A stretch of 64,000 nucleotides of DNA from Bacteroidota bacterium (GTDB taxonomy: Bacteria > Bacteroidota > Bacteroidia > Flavobacteriales > Weeksellaceae), in NCBI GenBank assembly GCA_023461035.1, contig JAEWOD010000035.1, positions 62,001 through 126,000 on the forward strand, read 5' to 3'. A model generated the notes under the pieces. That model made no database searches. It was not told the DNA's origin and worked only from the letters and a program-made list of their open reading frames with translations. This document shows, piece after piece, positions 16,439 to 25,115 of the stretch. Every line of letters starts with the position of its first letter. Position 1 is the stretch's first letter. A program made the translations under genes and the position numbers.

Positions 16439-17326
16439 ATGAAAAATATAGCTGTAATCGGAGCCGGAACTATGGGAAACGGAATCGCTCATGTTTTTGC
16501 CCAAAAAGGATTTAATGTTCATTTAATTGACATTTCAGATAAATCTTTGGAAAAAGGACTGAATACTATTTCTTCCAATTTGGATCGGATGATTTCAAAA
16601 GGAAGTATTTCAGAAGAAGAAAAATCCAAAACCCTTTCCAATATTTCAACTTTTACCGATACTGCTGAAGGTGTAAAAAATGTCGAGTTGGTAGTAGAAG
16701 CAGCAACAGAAAACATTGATTTGAAATTAAAAATTTTTAAACAACTGGACGAAGTAACTTCACCGGAAACCATTCTGGCGACCAATACTTCTTCGATTTC
16801 CATTACCCAAATTGCAGCCGTAACCAACAGGGCAGACAAAGTAATAGGGATGCACTTTATGAATCCTGTTCCCATCATGAAACTGGTGGAAATCATCCGG
16901 GGATACAGCACTTCCGATGAAATAACAAAAACCATCATGGATTTGTCGGTCGCATTGGACAAAGTTCCGGTGGAAGTAAACGACTATCCGGGATTTGTTG
17001 CCAACCGGATTTTGATGCCGATGATTAACGAATCCATCGAAACACTTTACAACGGTGTCGCGGGTGTTCAGGAAATTGACACTGTGATGAAATTGGGAAT
17101 GGCGCATCCGATGGGGCCACTTCAATTAGCCGATTTCATAGGTTTGGATGTCTGTTTATCCATATTAAATGTAATGTATGACGGATTCAAAAATCCTAAA
17201 TATGCACCTTGTCCCTTGCTGGTCAACATGGTAACAGCCGGAAAATTGGGGGTGAAATCCGGCGAAGGTTTTTATGATTATTCTGAATCTAAAAAAGCAG
17301 AAAAAGTATCTGCTTCGTTTCAATAA
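16439..17326 (+). CDS. 3-hydroxybutyryl-CoA dehydrogenase
   Basis: NAD(P)-dependent oxidation of 3-hydroxyacyl-CoA (or its reverse). The 295 residues match the short-chain single-function family. The N-terminal Rossmann motif AVIGAGTMGNGIAHVFAQ lies at about 4-21. The catalytic His/Glu pair is expected in IGMHFMNPVPIMKLVEI (His near 138 and Glu near 149) and the family proline motif is in DYPGFVANRIL. The C-terminal substrate domain has MKLGMAHPMGPLQLADFIGLDV. It follows the Gfo/Idh/MocA gene closely. Likely role is short-chain fatty acid or amino acid degradation; no partner thiolase or hydratase is nearby. Confidence 0.92.
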   Translation: MKNIAVIGAGTMGNGIAHVFAQKGFNVHLIDISDKSLEKGLNTISSNLDRMISKGSISEEEKSKTLSNISTFTDTAEGVKNVELVVEAATENIDLKLKIFKQLDEVTSPETILATNTSSISITQIAAVTNRADKVIGMHFMNPVPIMKLVEIIRGYSTSDEITKTIMDLSVALDKVPVEVNDYPGFVANRILMPMINESIETLYNGVAGVQEIDTVMKLGMAHPMGPLQLADFIGLDVCLSILNVMYDGFKNPKYAPCPLLVNMVTAGKLGVKSGEGFYDYSESKKAEKVSASFQ

Positions 17327-17406
17327 TTCATATAATTGTTAATAATTTTAAGAATTAATAAAATTGTTTATATATTAGTGAGTCAAATTTTACTAAGTCA
17401 TTCTAT

Positions 17407-18657
17407 ATGAAAAAAATTTCTATACTTTTTACCCTGTTCCTAATTCTATTTTCTGCTGAATCTTATGCTCAAAACACTTTGAAAAAGTGGTACATAAGTG
17501 GTGGGGTTCATGCAGTAAACCATCCTGCAGCCAGAGGATTTGGAGAAGGACTCTTTGAGGGAGATAATTGGTCTTTTGTACCTCCTCTATCGCAAATTTC
17601 AATCGCAAGAACTTTAAACAGGTCCTTTGCTGTCGATTTACAGGCTTCCGTTGGGGAGATTGACAATAAGCGATTGATGATCGACAACGAATACATGGTT
17701 TTAATCGGAATGGGATTGCGTTATCGCTTTGCCAACGGTTATATTTTGAAAGAAACCTCATGGTTTGATCCATATTTAAGATTGGGTGCGAACTATCACC
17801 GCATGCCTTACAGAGGACTGGAATTTGCTCCGGCTACTTATGATTTGGACGGAAATATGCTGAGTGGTGTGGTTGATAATGATGGCGATGTACTGGAAAA
17901 TGGAGCCATAGTCGATAATGACCATTTTGCATTGTCCGGAGGTTTAGGTATGAATTTTTGGTTATGGCCAAAAATCGGTTTGAACATAGAAGCCCAATAT
18001 GTGGCAGTGCCTGCTGTAAAATCAGATTATATCGATTTCTTTCAAGCCAAAGCCGGTATTGCATTTCGATTTGGGAAAAACGACCGTGATAAAGATGGAA
18101 TTGTGGATGAAGAAGACGAATGTCCAGATGTTCCGGGTCTGAAAGAATACAATGGTTGTCCTGATACTGATGGAGATAAAATCGAAGACCGTGAAGATGA
18201 ATGTCCGCTTGAACCTTGTCCAAATGGAGAAAGTACTGATGAATACGATTGTGTAAACGGTTGTAAAGTCATGAAAGAAAAAGTGGAAGAGCCTGAACCT
18301 GTTAAACCGGTAGAGCCTATAAAAGAGATTTCTTTTGAAGATGTATTATTTGAATTTGACAGCTATGCTTTAACCGCTGATGGTGGAACAAAAGTGAAAG
18401 AAGCTGCCGAAATCATCAAAACTCAGGAAGGAAACTATTTTGTAGACGGTTTTGCAGACAGTGTTGGTACCGATGCCTATAACCTGAAACTTTCTAAAAA
18501 CCGTGCACAGGCAGTGAAAGATGCTTTGGTTAAAGAAGGTGTGGATGGAAACCGACTGGAAGTTCGTGCATTTGGTGAACAATATCCGAAATGTCCAAAC
18601 GAAACTCCTGAAGGTAGAGCTTGTAACCGTCGTGTTGTCGTTCTGGAGCGTTATTAA
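17407..18657 (+). CDS. OmpA family outer-membrane protein (single OmpA domain)
   Basis: A 416-residue paralogue of the gene at 12801. It has a signal peptide (about 1-22, ending SYAQN) and a beta-barrel domain that shares the phrases SGGVHAVN/TVGAHAVD, VPPLSQISIARTLNRSF and LQASVGEIDNKRLMIDNEY with the paralogue. Next come a short run of thrombospondin type-3 repeats (DRDKDGIVDEEDECPD, DTDGDKIEDREDECP) and a Pro/Glu linker (EEPEPVKPVEPIKE). The single OmpA domain ends GRACNRRVVVLERY. It anchors the outer membrane to peptidoglycan. Here each TSP3 unit is shorter and the second OmpA domain is absent. Two unrelated plus-strand genes and pcm separate the paralogues. Confidence 0.92.
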   Translation: MKKISILFTLFLILFSAESYAQNTLKKWYISGGVHAVNHPAARGFGEGLFEGDNWSFVPPLSQISIARTLNRSFAVDLQASVGEIDNKRLMIDNEYMVLIGMGLRYRFANGYILKETSWFDPYLRLGANYHRMPYRGLEFAPATYDLDGNMLSGVVDNDGDVLENGAIVDNDHFALSGGLGMNFWLWPKIGLNIEAQYVAVPAVKSDYIDFFQAKAGIAFRFGKNDRDKDGIVDEEDECPDVPGLKEYNGCPDTDGDKIEDREDECPLEPCPNGESTDEYDCVNGCKVMKEKVEEPEPVKPVEPIKEISFEDVLFEFDSYALTADGGTKVKEAAEIIKTQEGNYFVDGFADSVGTDAYNLKLSKNRAQAVKDALVKEGVDGNRLEVRAFGEQYPKCPNETPEGRACNRRVVVLERY

Positions 18658-18676
18658 CCATCATTTTATATCATAG

Positions 18677-18704
18677 AAAAAGGCGGGAATTCCCGCCTTT
18701 TTTT
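18677..18704. terminator. bidirectional rho-independent terminator
   Basis: AAAAAGGCGGGAA followed by its exact reverse complement TTCCCGCCTTTTT plus more T, between two convergent genes. A perfect 26-base palindrome that can end transcription from both sides. Confidence 0.9.
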
Positions 18705-18718
18705 GTGATTGTTTGCGT

Positions 18719-20431
18719 TTATTTTACTGCTAACTTTTTGGTAACGGTTGTTTTTTCCAATTGAATTTTCAACACATAAACTCCTTTTGCTAAATGCGAA
18801 ATATTCAATTTATCATCAGAAAGCTGCGCATCTAATTTCTGTCCGTTTAACGTATAAATTTCAATGCTGCTAATCATTTCATTTGATCTTACATAAACAA
18901 ATTCACTTGCAGGATTAGGGAAAACTTGTATAGAATTTGTCAAATTAATCTCAACATTTGACAATTGATCCTCTTCAGAAGCATCCGAATAAACCCGAGA
19001 AGCATCAATTGATTTTACACTCCAGTAAACGTTAGAAGGCGTATCTTCCAAATCCAAAAACCAAAAAGGTGTGGTCACCACATATTTTGCTATATCCTGT
19101 GCCCCCGAAACAGTCCCAACAGTGATTTCATACTGCAAAGCTTCTGTCGGAGTTTTATCGTCCGAAGCTCCGCTCCAGGAAAACAAATACTTACTTCCGG
19201 CTTGTTCCAAATTCAACTCGGTTGGAGCCGATGGTTTTTGGTTTTCCTCAGTTGAAGTGTTTACAAAAAATTTAGTAACAGAAGGCATATCCTCATCTGC
19301 CCAGTCAAATCCGGACATCAACACATCCAAATGATGATCATTATTATAATCAAATAATTTTATGTCTCCTTGGCTTCCCATTTCAAATAAACCTGTTTCT
19401 TCCGCCTTTGTAAAACTACCATCGGCCGGATTAAACAAAAAGATTTTAGTCCAACCGTTATAATCCGCATCATCGCCAATGACGATAAAGTCATAATAAC
19501 CATCATTGTTCAAATCTCCTGTTTCCACGCTTGAGCTACCAAGTCCTTCTCCTTCAATAACCATGACCTCAAAATTTCCGGTCCCGTCATTCAGGTATAC
19601 ACCCAAGAATTCATCATAATCACCATCTACACCCGAAGCAACAAAATCCAAAAATCCATCTGCATTAAAATCGGCATAAGCCAGCTTACCATCTGTCACC
19701 GGATCCAATTCCTGTTCCAATTCTAAAGTTCCTTCATTGTTTAAAAACACCCGAAAATAAGGCTCTAAATCTGAATCATACCCAAAAACAACCATATCCA
19801 AAAGTTGGTCATTGTTCAGATCAATCACTTTAAAACTACTGTTCTGCCCGCCTGGCATCCATGCTTGCTGGGCTTCATAACCTGCCCCTGTATTCAGATA
19901 AAAATCTAAATCATACGTAAAGCCGATTCCTTCCACATATTGCGTTCCGTTTAAAGCATAATCCTGAAGGCCATCATGATTGAAATCAAAAACTTCCAGC
20001 CCGCCGTAAATTTTTCCCGGTAGATTCTCCACCATTTCAAATCCGCTTCCGGTATTTTTGAAACGATATTGTTGATAGTTAACGATGTCATTATAACTCA
20101 AACCGGTTGTAATTAAATCAAGCAAACCATCGTTGTCAAAATCAATAAATTTTACATCACCTAAATGCGTGGAATAAGAACCCAAATCTCCAAATACCGA
20201 AAAGTTTTCACCGTTATTTTTATAAATTTCATTGTATGTCAAATCGACATTTCCGTCTTCATTTGAATCAATTGCACCTGTATGCACAATGTCCAAAAAT
20301 CCGTCACCATCAAAATCCGCTACAGCACTGGCCGAATAATAATAATTCTTCATCACCGTTTCAACCTCTTCAAAACTCTGCGCCTGAAGCACAAACGGAA
20401 CCAACCCCAATAAAAAAGTAAGTTTTTTCAT
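18719..20431 (-). CDS. secreted FG-GAP/VCBS repeat protein with T9SS sorting domain
   Basis: A 570-residue exported protein. A signal peptide (about 1-17, FLLGLVPFVLQAQ) is followed by at least seven FG-GAP/VCBS units with the calcium-binding core DxDxDGxxD: ADFDGDGFLDIVHTG, IDFDNDGLLDLITTG, FDFNHDGLQDYALNG, IDLNNDQLLDMVVFG, ADFNADGFLDFVASG, GDLNNDGYYDFIVIG and FDYNNDHHLDVLMSG. These should fold as a beta-propeller. Then comes a fibronectin-like stretch (PSAPTELNLEQAGSKYLFSW) and a type IX sorting domain starting IQVFPNPASEFVYV and ending KKLAVK. Likely an adhesin or surface protein; no catalytic motif. It is a single gene between two terminators. Confidence 0.9.
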   Translation of the reverse strand: MKKLTFLLGLVPFVLQAQSFEEVETVMKNYYYSASAVADFDGDGFLDIVHTGAIDSNEDGNVDLTYNEIYKNNGENFSVFGDLGSYSTHLGDVKFIDFDNDGLLDLITTGLSYNDIVNYQQYRFKNTGSGFEMVENLPGKIYGGLEVFDFNHDGLQDYALNGTQYVEGIGFTYDLDFYLNTGAGYEAQQAWMPGGQNSSFKVIDLNNDQLLDMVVFGYDSDLEPYFRVFLNNEGTLELEQELDPVTDGKLAYADFNADGFLDFVASGVDGDYDEFLGVYLNDGTGNFEVMVIEGEGLGSSSVETGDLNNDGYYDFIVIGDDADYNGWTKIFLFNPADGSFTKAEETGLFEMGSQGDIKLFDYNNDHHLDVLMSGFDWADEDMPSVTKFFVNTSTEENQKPSAPTELNLEQAGSKYLFSWSGASDDKTPTEALQYEITVGTVSGAQDIAKYVVTTPFWFLDLEDTPSNVYWSVKSIDASRVYSDASEEDQLSNVEINLTNSIQVFPNPASEFVYVRSNEMISSIEIYTLNGQKLDAQLSDDKLNISHLAKGVYVLKIQLEKTTVTKKLAVK

Positions 20432-20517
20432 TTGTTATTTTTATTTAGTCTAAATTAGATAACAAAATAAGGTCGAATATTCGGGAGCAAAAAATTTTAC
20501 CGGCTAATCTTTGTCAT

Positions 20518-20547
20518 AAAAAAATCCCGTTTCATTTGAAACGGGAT
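20518..20547 (-). terminator. rho-independent terminator of tpx
   Basis: ATCCCGTTTCA/TGAAACGGGAT hairpin (20524-20547) followed on the minus strand by seven T; 21 bases after the tpx stop. Confidence 0.85.
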
Positions 20548-20568
20548 CGGATACAATTTTCTTAAAAA

Positions 20569-21069
20569 CTATTTCAAACTTGCCAGAGCATTTTCATAAT
20601 TCGGTTCATCTACGATTTCCGGGACTTGCTCCGTATAAATCACATTTCCTTCTTCATTTACAACCACCACTGCCCTGCTCATCAAACCTTGCAACGGCCC
20701 GTCTGTAATTTGCAATTGATAGGCATCTGAAAAATTCCGATCTCTGAATTCGGACAAAGTTTCCACGTTTTTCAGACCTTCCGCTGCACAGAACCGATTC
20801 ATTGCAAAAGGTAAATCCCGAGAAACACAAAGCACAACCGTATTTTCCAAACCGGAAGCTTCCTGATTAAATTTCCGAACGGAAGCTGCACAAGTTCCCG
20901 TATCTACACTCGGAAAAATGTTTAGAACCACTCTCTTTCCTTTATAATCAGTTAATGATTTTTCTCCCAATTCACCATTTGTCAATTTAAAATCCGGTGC
21001 TTTTGCACCGACTTCCGGAAGATTTCCTTTGGTATGAATCGGACTGCCTTTTAATGTAATATCTGCCAT
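20569..21069 (-). CDS. tpx: thiol peroxidase (atypical 2-Cys peroxiredoxin)
   Basis: Reduces hydrogen peroxide and alkyl peroxides with electrons from thioredoxin. The 166 residues match Tpx. N-terminal ADITLKGSPIHTKGNLPEVG is diagnostic; the peroxidatic cysteine is in FPSVDTGTCAASVRKFN (near residue 60) and the resolving cysteine in AMNRFCAAEGL (near 94). The frame extends five codons upstream to a TTG at 21084, but the ATG at 21069 gives the family N-terminus. It is divergent from the acetyltransferase gene. Possibly cytoplasmic, as there is no signal peptide. Confidence 0.95.
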   Translation of the reverse strand: MADITLKGSPIHTKGNLPEVGAKAPDFKLTNGELGEKSLTDYKGKRVVLNIFPSVDTGTCAASVRKFNQEASGLENTVVLCVSRDLPFAMNRFCAAEGLKNVETLSEFRDRNFSDAYQLQITDGPLQGLMSRAVVVVNEEGNVIYTEQVPEIVDEPNYENALASLK

Positions 21070-21146
21070 AATTTTTCTTTGCAATTTACATGGAATAGTC
21101 CAAATTCCCTCATAATTTATCCCTAAATTCGCTTTAATTTTTCCAA

Positions 21147-21662
21147 ATGGATCACCTCATTTTTGAAACAGAAAGATTGATTTTACGGCCGACCGGTACG
21201 GAAGATACTGCCTTTATTTTCCAACTGCTCAATTCGCCGAAATGGCTTCAATTCATTGGAGATAGAAATATAAAATCTATCCAAGACGCTGAAATTTATA
21301 TTCAAAACCGGATGCTTCCTCAATTAGAAAGATTGGGATTCTCTAATTATACTGTAATCAGAAAGTCTGACCAAATCAAAATAGGAACTTGTGGATTATA
21401 TGATCGCGAAGGAATGGAAGAAATCGACATCGGCTTTGCATTTTTGTCTCAATTTGAAAATCAGGGATATGCTTATGAATCCGCTTCCAAACTATTGTTT
21501 GAAGCCAAAAATTCATTCCAAATTAAATCTCTGACCGCTTTTACGACAAAGGACAATTTTTCATCACAAAAATTATTGGAAAAATTAGATATGAAAAACG
21601 CCGGATTCATTCATATTCCAAATGACGAAGAGGAATTGATTTTGTATAAAATCGAATTATAA
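21147..21662 (+). CDS. GNAT family N-acetyltransferase (RimJ/RimL-like)
   Basis: A 171-residue acetyltransferase. It begins with LIFETERLILRPTGTEDTAF, the usual start of the RimJ/RimL group. The acetyl-CoA region follows the strand IGTCGLYDREGMEEIDIGFAF and includes QFENQGYAYESASKLL in place of the usual Q/RxxGxG/A. It ends with FTTKDNFSSQKLLEKLDM, the Asn-containing motif of the group. The acceptor (ribosomal protein N-terminus, antibiotic or small molecule) is unknown. No operon partner is evident; the next gene starts about 75 bases later. Confidence 0.85.
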   Translation: MDHLIFETERLILRPTGTEDTAFIFQLLNSPKWLQFIGDRNIKSIQDAEIYIQNRMLPQLERLGFSNYTVIRKSDQIKIGTCGLYDREGMEEIDIGFAFLSQFENQGYAYESASKLLFEAKNSFQIKSLTAFTTKDNFSSQKLLEKLDMKNAGFIHIPNDEEELILYKIEL

Positions 21663-21738
21663 CGCCAATTAGAATAACAATGAGGATTCTGATTTATTCA
21701 ATTCAATTTATTTACCTTCGTATCAAATTTTGTTCAAA

Positions 21739-22923
21739 ATGAAACTATCCACCCGGATTCAAAACATCGAACAGCCTGCAACCATCGCGATGACACAAAA
21801 AGCACGCGATTTAAAAAAACAAGGAAAAAACGTAATCAGTTTAAGCATAGGTGAACCTGATTTTGACACGCCCGACTTTATAAAGGAAGCTGCCATTCAA
21901 GCCATCCATGAGAATTATTCGCATTATACACCGATTTCAGGTTTTCCAGAATTAAAAGAAGCGATTGCAAATAAATTTAAAAGAGATAATAACCTTCATT
22001 ATAAAACTTCTCAAATTGTCGTTTCAACCGGAGCCAAACAGTCGATTTATAATGTTTTCCAATCCCTCATAAATGAAGGCGATGAAGTCATCATTCCCGT
22101 TCCATATTGGATTACCTATGCCGATATCGTAAAATTATGCGGCGGAAAACCTATACTGGTTGAGACCTCAATAGAAAATGATTTTAAGCCCACTTTGGAC
22201 AGTTTGGAAAAGGCTGTTTCTGAAAAAAGTAGAGCCATAATTTTCAGTTCGCCTTGTAATCCGAGCGGAAGTGTTTACTCCCAAACAGAATTGCATGACA
22301 TTGCAAAATTTGCACAAAAACATGATTTGATCATACTTTCCGACGAAATTTATGAGCACATCGTTTATGGGGAGAAAGCAGTGAGCATTGCCGGTTTTCC
22401 CGAAGCTTATGATCGAACCGTTACCATCAACGGACTGTCCAAAGCTTATGCAATGACAGGTTGGAGGATAGGATTTATCGGTGCGCCGGAATGGATTGCA
22501 AAAGCCTGCGAAAACCTTCAGAGTCAGGTTACTTCAGGCGCCAATTCCATTGCACAACGTGCAGCCATCGCTGCTCTCAATGCCGATTTAAGCCAAACAA
22601 AATATATGATCGATGCTTTTGCGGAACGCCGAAATAAAATGTTTGAAATCATCAACCAAATTCCCGGCTTTAAAGTCAAAGAACCAAAAGGAGCTTTTTA
22701 TTTATTTCCCGATGTTTCTTTCTGGTTTGGAAAGACCATAAAAGGAAAAACCATTCATAACTCAGATGATTTGGCTAACTTTTTACTTGAGGAAGTGTAT
22801 GTTTCTACCGTTGCCGGAAGTGCATTTGGAATGGACAATTGTTTAAGAATTTCTTATGCGGCGTCCATCGACCAATTGGAAGATGCGATGAATCGAATCA
22901 AGAAAGTGCTTACGGAAGCGTAG
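21739..22923 (+). CDS. class I/II pyridoxal phosphate aminotransferase (aspartate aminotransferase-like)
   Basis: A 394-residue fold-type I transaminase of the 1-beta subgroup. Motifs: LSIGEPDFDTPDFI (about 38-51), YTPISGFPELKEAI, SSPCNPSGSVYS (about 172-183), LSDEIYEHIVYG with the cofactor Asp and Tyr, and NGLSKAYAMTGWRIGF with the Schiff-base lysine (near 235). Near the C-terminus, CLRISYAAS contains the Arg that binds the substrate carboxylate. Aspartate or a broad range of amino acids is the likely substrate. The reading frame is open from a TTG at 21730, but ATG at 21739 gives the usual MKLSTRIQ start. Confidence 0.9.
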   Translation: MKLSTRIQNIEQPATIAMTQKARDLKKQGKNVISLSIGEPDFDTPDFIKEAAIQAIHENYSHYTPISGFPELKEAIANKFKRDNNLHYKTSQIVVSTGAKQSIYNVFQSLINEGDEVIIPVPYWITYADIVKLCGGKPILVETSIENDFKPTLDSLEKAVSEKSRAIIFSSPCNPSGSVYSQTELHDIAKFAQKHDLIILSDEIYEHIVYGEKAVSIAGFPEAYDRTVTINGLSKAYAMTGWRIGFIGAPEWIAKACENLQSQVTSGANSIAQRAAIAALNADLSQTKYMIDAFAERRNKMFEIINQIPGFKVKEPKGAFYLFPDVSFWFGKTIKGKTIHNSDDLANFLLEEVYVSTVAGSAFGMDNCLRISYAASIDQLEDAMNRIKKVLTEA

Positions 22924-22978
22924 AAACTGTTTAAATTTGGGACTGATACATATCACAGAAAAATTATGGATTCAGTTG

Positions 22979-22986
22979 TATTTTTG
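22979..22986 (+). promoter_or_regulatory. -7 box TATTTTTG upstream of the ferredoxin-NADP reductase
   Basis: Matches TAnnTTTG, followed by C, 54 bases before the start codon. No TTTG box stands at the usual distance upstream, so this is only a partial promoter match. Confidence 0.4.
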
Positions 22987-23039
22987 CAATGCGAATTAAG
23001 AGCCTTTTCAAATTTTAATTCACTCAAATTCAACACAAA

Positions 23040-24092
23040 ATGATTCAAACAGATATATTGATTATAGGTGCCGGCCCCACCGGATTATTTACCGTATTTG
23101 AGGCAGGTTTGTTAAAACTTCGATGTCATATTATCGACGCTCTTCCCCAACCCGGAGGTCAGTTGGCCGAATTATATCCCAAAAAACCCATCTTTGACAT
23201 TCCCGGATTTCCAAGTGTAGATGCCGGCGTATTGGTAGATAATTTGATGGAGCAAATCAAACAATTTGAACCGGGGTTTACTTTAAATGAAGTTGCACAA
23301 ACCATTGAAAAACAGGAAGACGGAAGCTTTATCGTCACGACCAATAAAGGAACTCAACACCAAGCCAAAGCCATAGCAATTGCCGGAGGATTGGGAAGTT
23401 TCGAACCCCGAAAACCCGAATTGGAAAATATAGAAAATTTTGAAGAAAAGGGAATAGAATATTTCGTTCGAGACCCTGAATTATTTCGTGATAAAAAAAT
23501 CATCATCGCCGGTGGCGGTGATTCTGCACTGGATTGGAGTATTTTCCTTAGCGATGTCGCTTCTGAAGTAACTTTGATTCACAGAAGAAATGAATTCCGT
23601 GGCGCTTTGGATTCGGTTGAGAAATTACAGGAATTAAAACACGCCGGAAAAATCAGATTGATTACGCCTGCAGAAGTGAGAAGTTTACAAGGTGAAGACC
23701 GGCTAACTTCCATTACCATCGAGAGAGACGGTGAATTCCAGACATTGGAAACCGACTATTTGATACCGCTTTTCGGGCTTTCACCTAAATTGGGCCCGAT
23801 TGCCAATTGGGGACTGGAAATTGAAAAAAATGCCATTAAAGTCAATAATGCACTTGATTATCAAACAAATGTGGATGGAATTTACGCCATCGGCGATATC
23901 AATACTTATCCCGGAAAATTAAAATTAATTTTATGCGGATTTCATGAAGCTACCATGGCTGTTCAAAGTATTTATCAACGAATCAATCCCGGGAAAAAAT
24001 TCATTTTAAAATATACCACCGTTTCCGGAGTAGACGGCTTTGATGGAACCAGAAAAGAAGCGGAAAAAGCAGTGGTGAAGTCGATAGATTAG
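23040..24092 (+). CDS. ferredoxin/flavodoxin-NADP(+) reductase, thioredoxin-reductase-like type
   Basis: A 350-residue FAD enzyme that moves electrons between NADPH and ferredoxin or flavodoxin. FAD-binding GAGPTGLFTVFEAG lies at about 10-23 and the NADPH-binding AGGGDSALDWSIFL at about 155-168. The C-terminal GDINTYPGKLKLILCGFHEA (about 280-299) is the signature of the YumC-type family. The CxxC pair of true thioredoxin reductases is absent. It ends with the extended tail typical of this family. The 2Fe-2S ferredoxin at 50.9 kb is a possible partner, by inference only. Confidence 0.9.
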   Translation: MIQTDILIIGAGPTGLFTVFEAGLLKLRCHIIDALPQPGGQLAELYPKKPIFDIPGFPSVDAGVLVDNLMEQIKQFEPGFTLNEVAQTIEKQEDGSFIVTTNKGTQHQAKAIAIAGGLGSFEPRKPELENIENFEEKGIEYFVRDPELFRDKKIIIAGGGDSALDWSIFLSDVASEVTLIHRRNEFRGALDSVEKLQELKHAGKIRLITPAEVRSLQGEDRLTSITIERDGEFQTLETDYLIPLFGLSPKLGPIANWGLEIEKNAIKVNNALDYQTNVDGIYAIGDINTYPGKLKLILCGFHEATMAVQSIYQRINPGKKFILKYTTVSGVDGFDGTRKEAEKAVVKSID

Positions 24093-24144
24093 GATGGAAG
24101 TTTGATTCTTCCCGCTCCCATCCTCCATCTTCCCGCAAAACAAT

Positions 24145-24152
24145 TATATTTG
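24145..24152 (+). promoter_or_regulatory. -7 box TATATTTG upstream of the PfkB kinase
   Basis: Matches TAnnTTTG and is followed by C, 16 bases before the start codon. No TTTG box stands at the expected distance upstream. Confidence 0.4.
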
Positions 24153-24168
24153 CACAAAATTTAAATTT

Positions 24169-25092
24169 ATGAGCTTATTAGTCGTCGGAACTGTTGCTTT
24201 TGATAAAATCGAAACCCCGTTTGGAAAAACAGAAAAAATATTGGGAGGCGCTGCCACATTCATTGGTATGGCGGCTTCTATGTTGAATGTTAAAACCGGT
24301 ATCGTTTCGGTAATCGGAGAGGATTTTCCGGACGAATACGTTCAGTTAATGGAATCAAAAAATTTAGATCTTTCCGGTGTTGAAAAAGTAAAAGGCGGAA
24401 AGACTTTTTATTGGTCAGGACGATATCATAATGATATGAACTCCCGTGATACGCTGGTTACAGAATTAAATGTTTTGGAGAATTTTCAACCGGAAGTCCC
24501 GGTTGGTTGGCGTAAACCGGATGTTTTGATGCTCGGAAATTTACATCCGCTGGTTCAAAAATCAGTTTTAAACCAATTGGAAGAACGTCCGAAATTGGTC
24601 GTTCTGGACACGATGAATTTCTGGATGGATTTGACTTGGAACGAATTGATGGATGTGCTGAAAGATGTAGATGTCCTTACCATCAATGACGAAGAAGCCC
24701 GTCAAATGAGCAAAGAATACAGTTTGGTGAAAGCCGCCAAAAAGATTCTGGAAATGGGGCCTCATACTTTGATCATCAAAAAAGGGGAACACGGTGCTTT
24801 GTTATTTCATGAAAAAAATGTGTTTTTTGCGCCAGCATTGCCGCTTGAAGATGTTTATGATCCAACGGGAGCCGGTGACACATTTGCCGGAGGATTTTCA
24901 GGATTTTTGGCTAAGACGCAGAATTACTCGTTTGAAAACATGAAACGCGCCATCATTTACGGAAGTGCTTTGGCTTCTTTTACTGTCGAAAAATTTGGGA
25001 CAGATCGTTTGGCTGAATTGACCGATGAAGATTTGGTTGATCGCCTGGATGTTTTTAAAAGCCTGACGAATTTCGATATCGAATTGGATTAA
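24169..25092 (+). CDS. PfkB family carbohydrate/nucleoside kinase
   Basis: A 307-residue ribokinase-fold kinase. It starts LLVVGTVAFDKIETPFGK and continues LGGAATFIGMAASML, the conserved GG substrate region. The C-terminal PfkB signature DPTGAGDTFAGGFSGFLA lies near 222-239, with the catalytic Asp in GAGD. TLIIKKGEHGALLF precedes it. The substrate is not fixed by these motifs; adenosine, ribose and sugar phosphates are all possible in this family. It is convergent with the EamA gene, with only 23 bases between the stops and no clear terminator. Confidence 0.88.
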   Translation: MSLLVVGTVAFDKIETPFGKTEKILGGAATFIGMAASMLNVKTGIVSVIGEDFPDEYVQLMESKNLDLSGVEKVKGGKTFYWSGRYHNDMNSRDTLVTELNVLENFQPEVPVGWRKPDVLMLGNLHPLVQKSVLNQLEERPKLVVLDTMNFWMDLTWNELMDVLKDVDVLTINDEEARQMSKEYSLVKAAKKILEMGPHTLIIKKGEHGALLFHEKNVFFAPALPLEDVYDPTGAGDTFAGGFSGFLAKTQNYSFENMKRAIIYGSALASFTVEKFGTDRLAELTDEDLVDRLDVFKSLTNFDIELD

Positions 25093-25115
25093 AATTCGCC
25101 TTAATTAATTTTTAG

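Noticed and set aside
17834..18223. 129-codon frame opposite the second OmpA gene
   Set aside because: Product of the DxDGDG repeat codons read on the other strand (His/Leu/Tyr-rich); no homologous features.
22921..23005. GAAACTGTTTAAATTT near 22923 and AAGAGCCTTTTCAAATTTTA near 22998, resembling ends of the MITE family
   Set aside because: The two ends are in the same orientation, not inverted, and no clean TTA/TAA pair brackets them; at most a decayed fragment.
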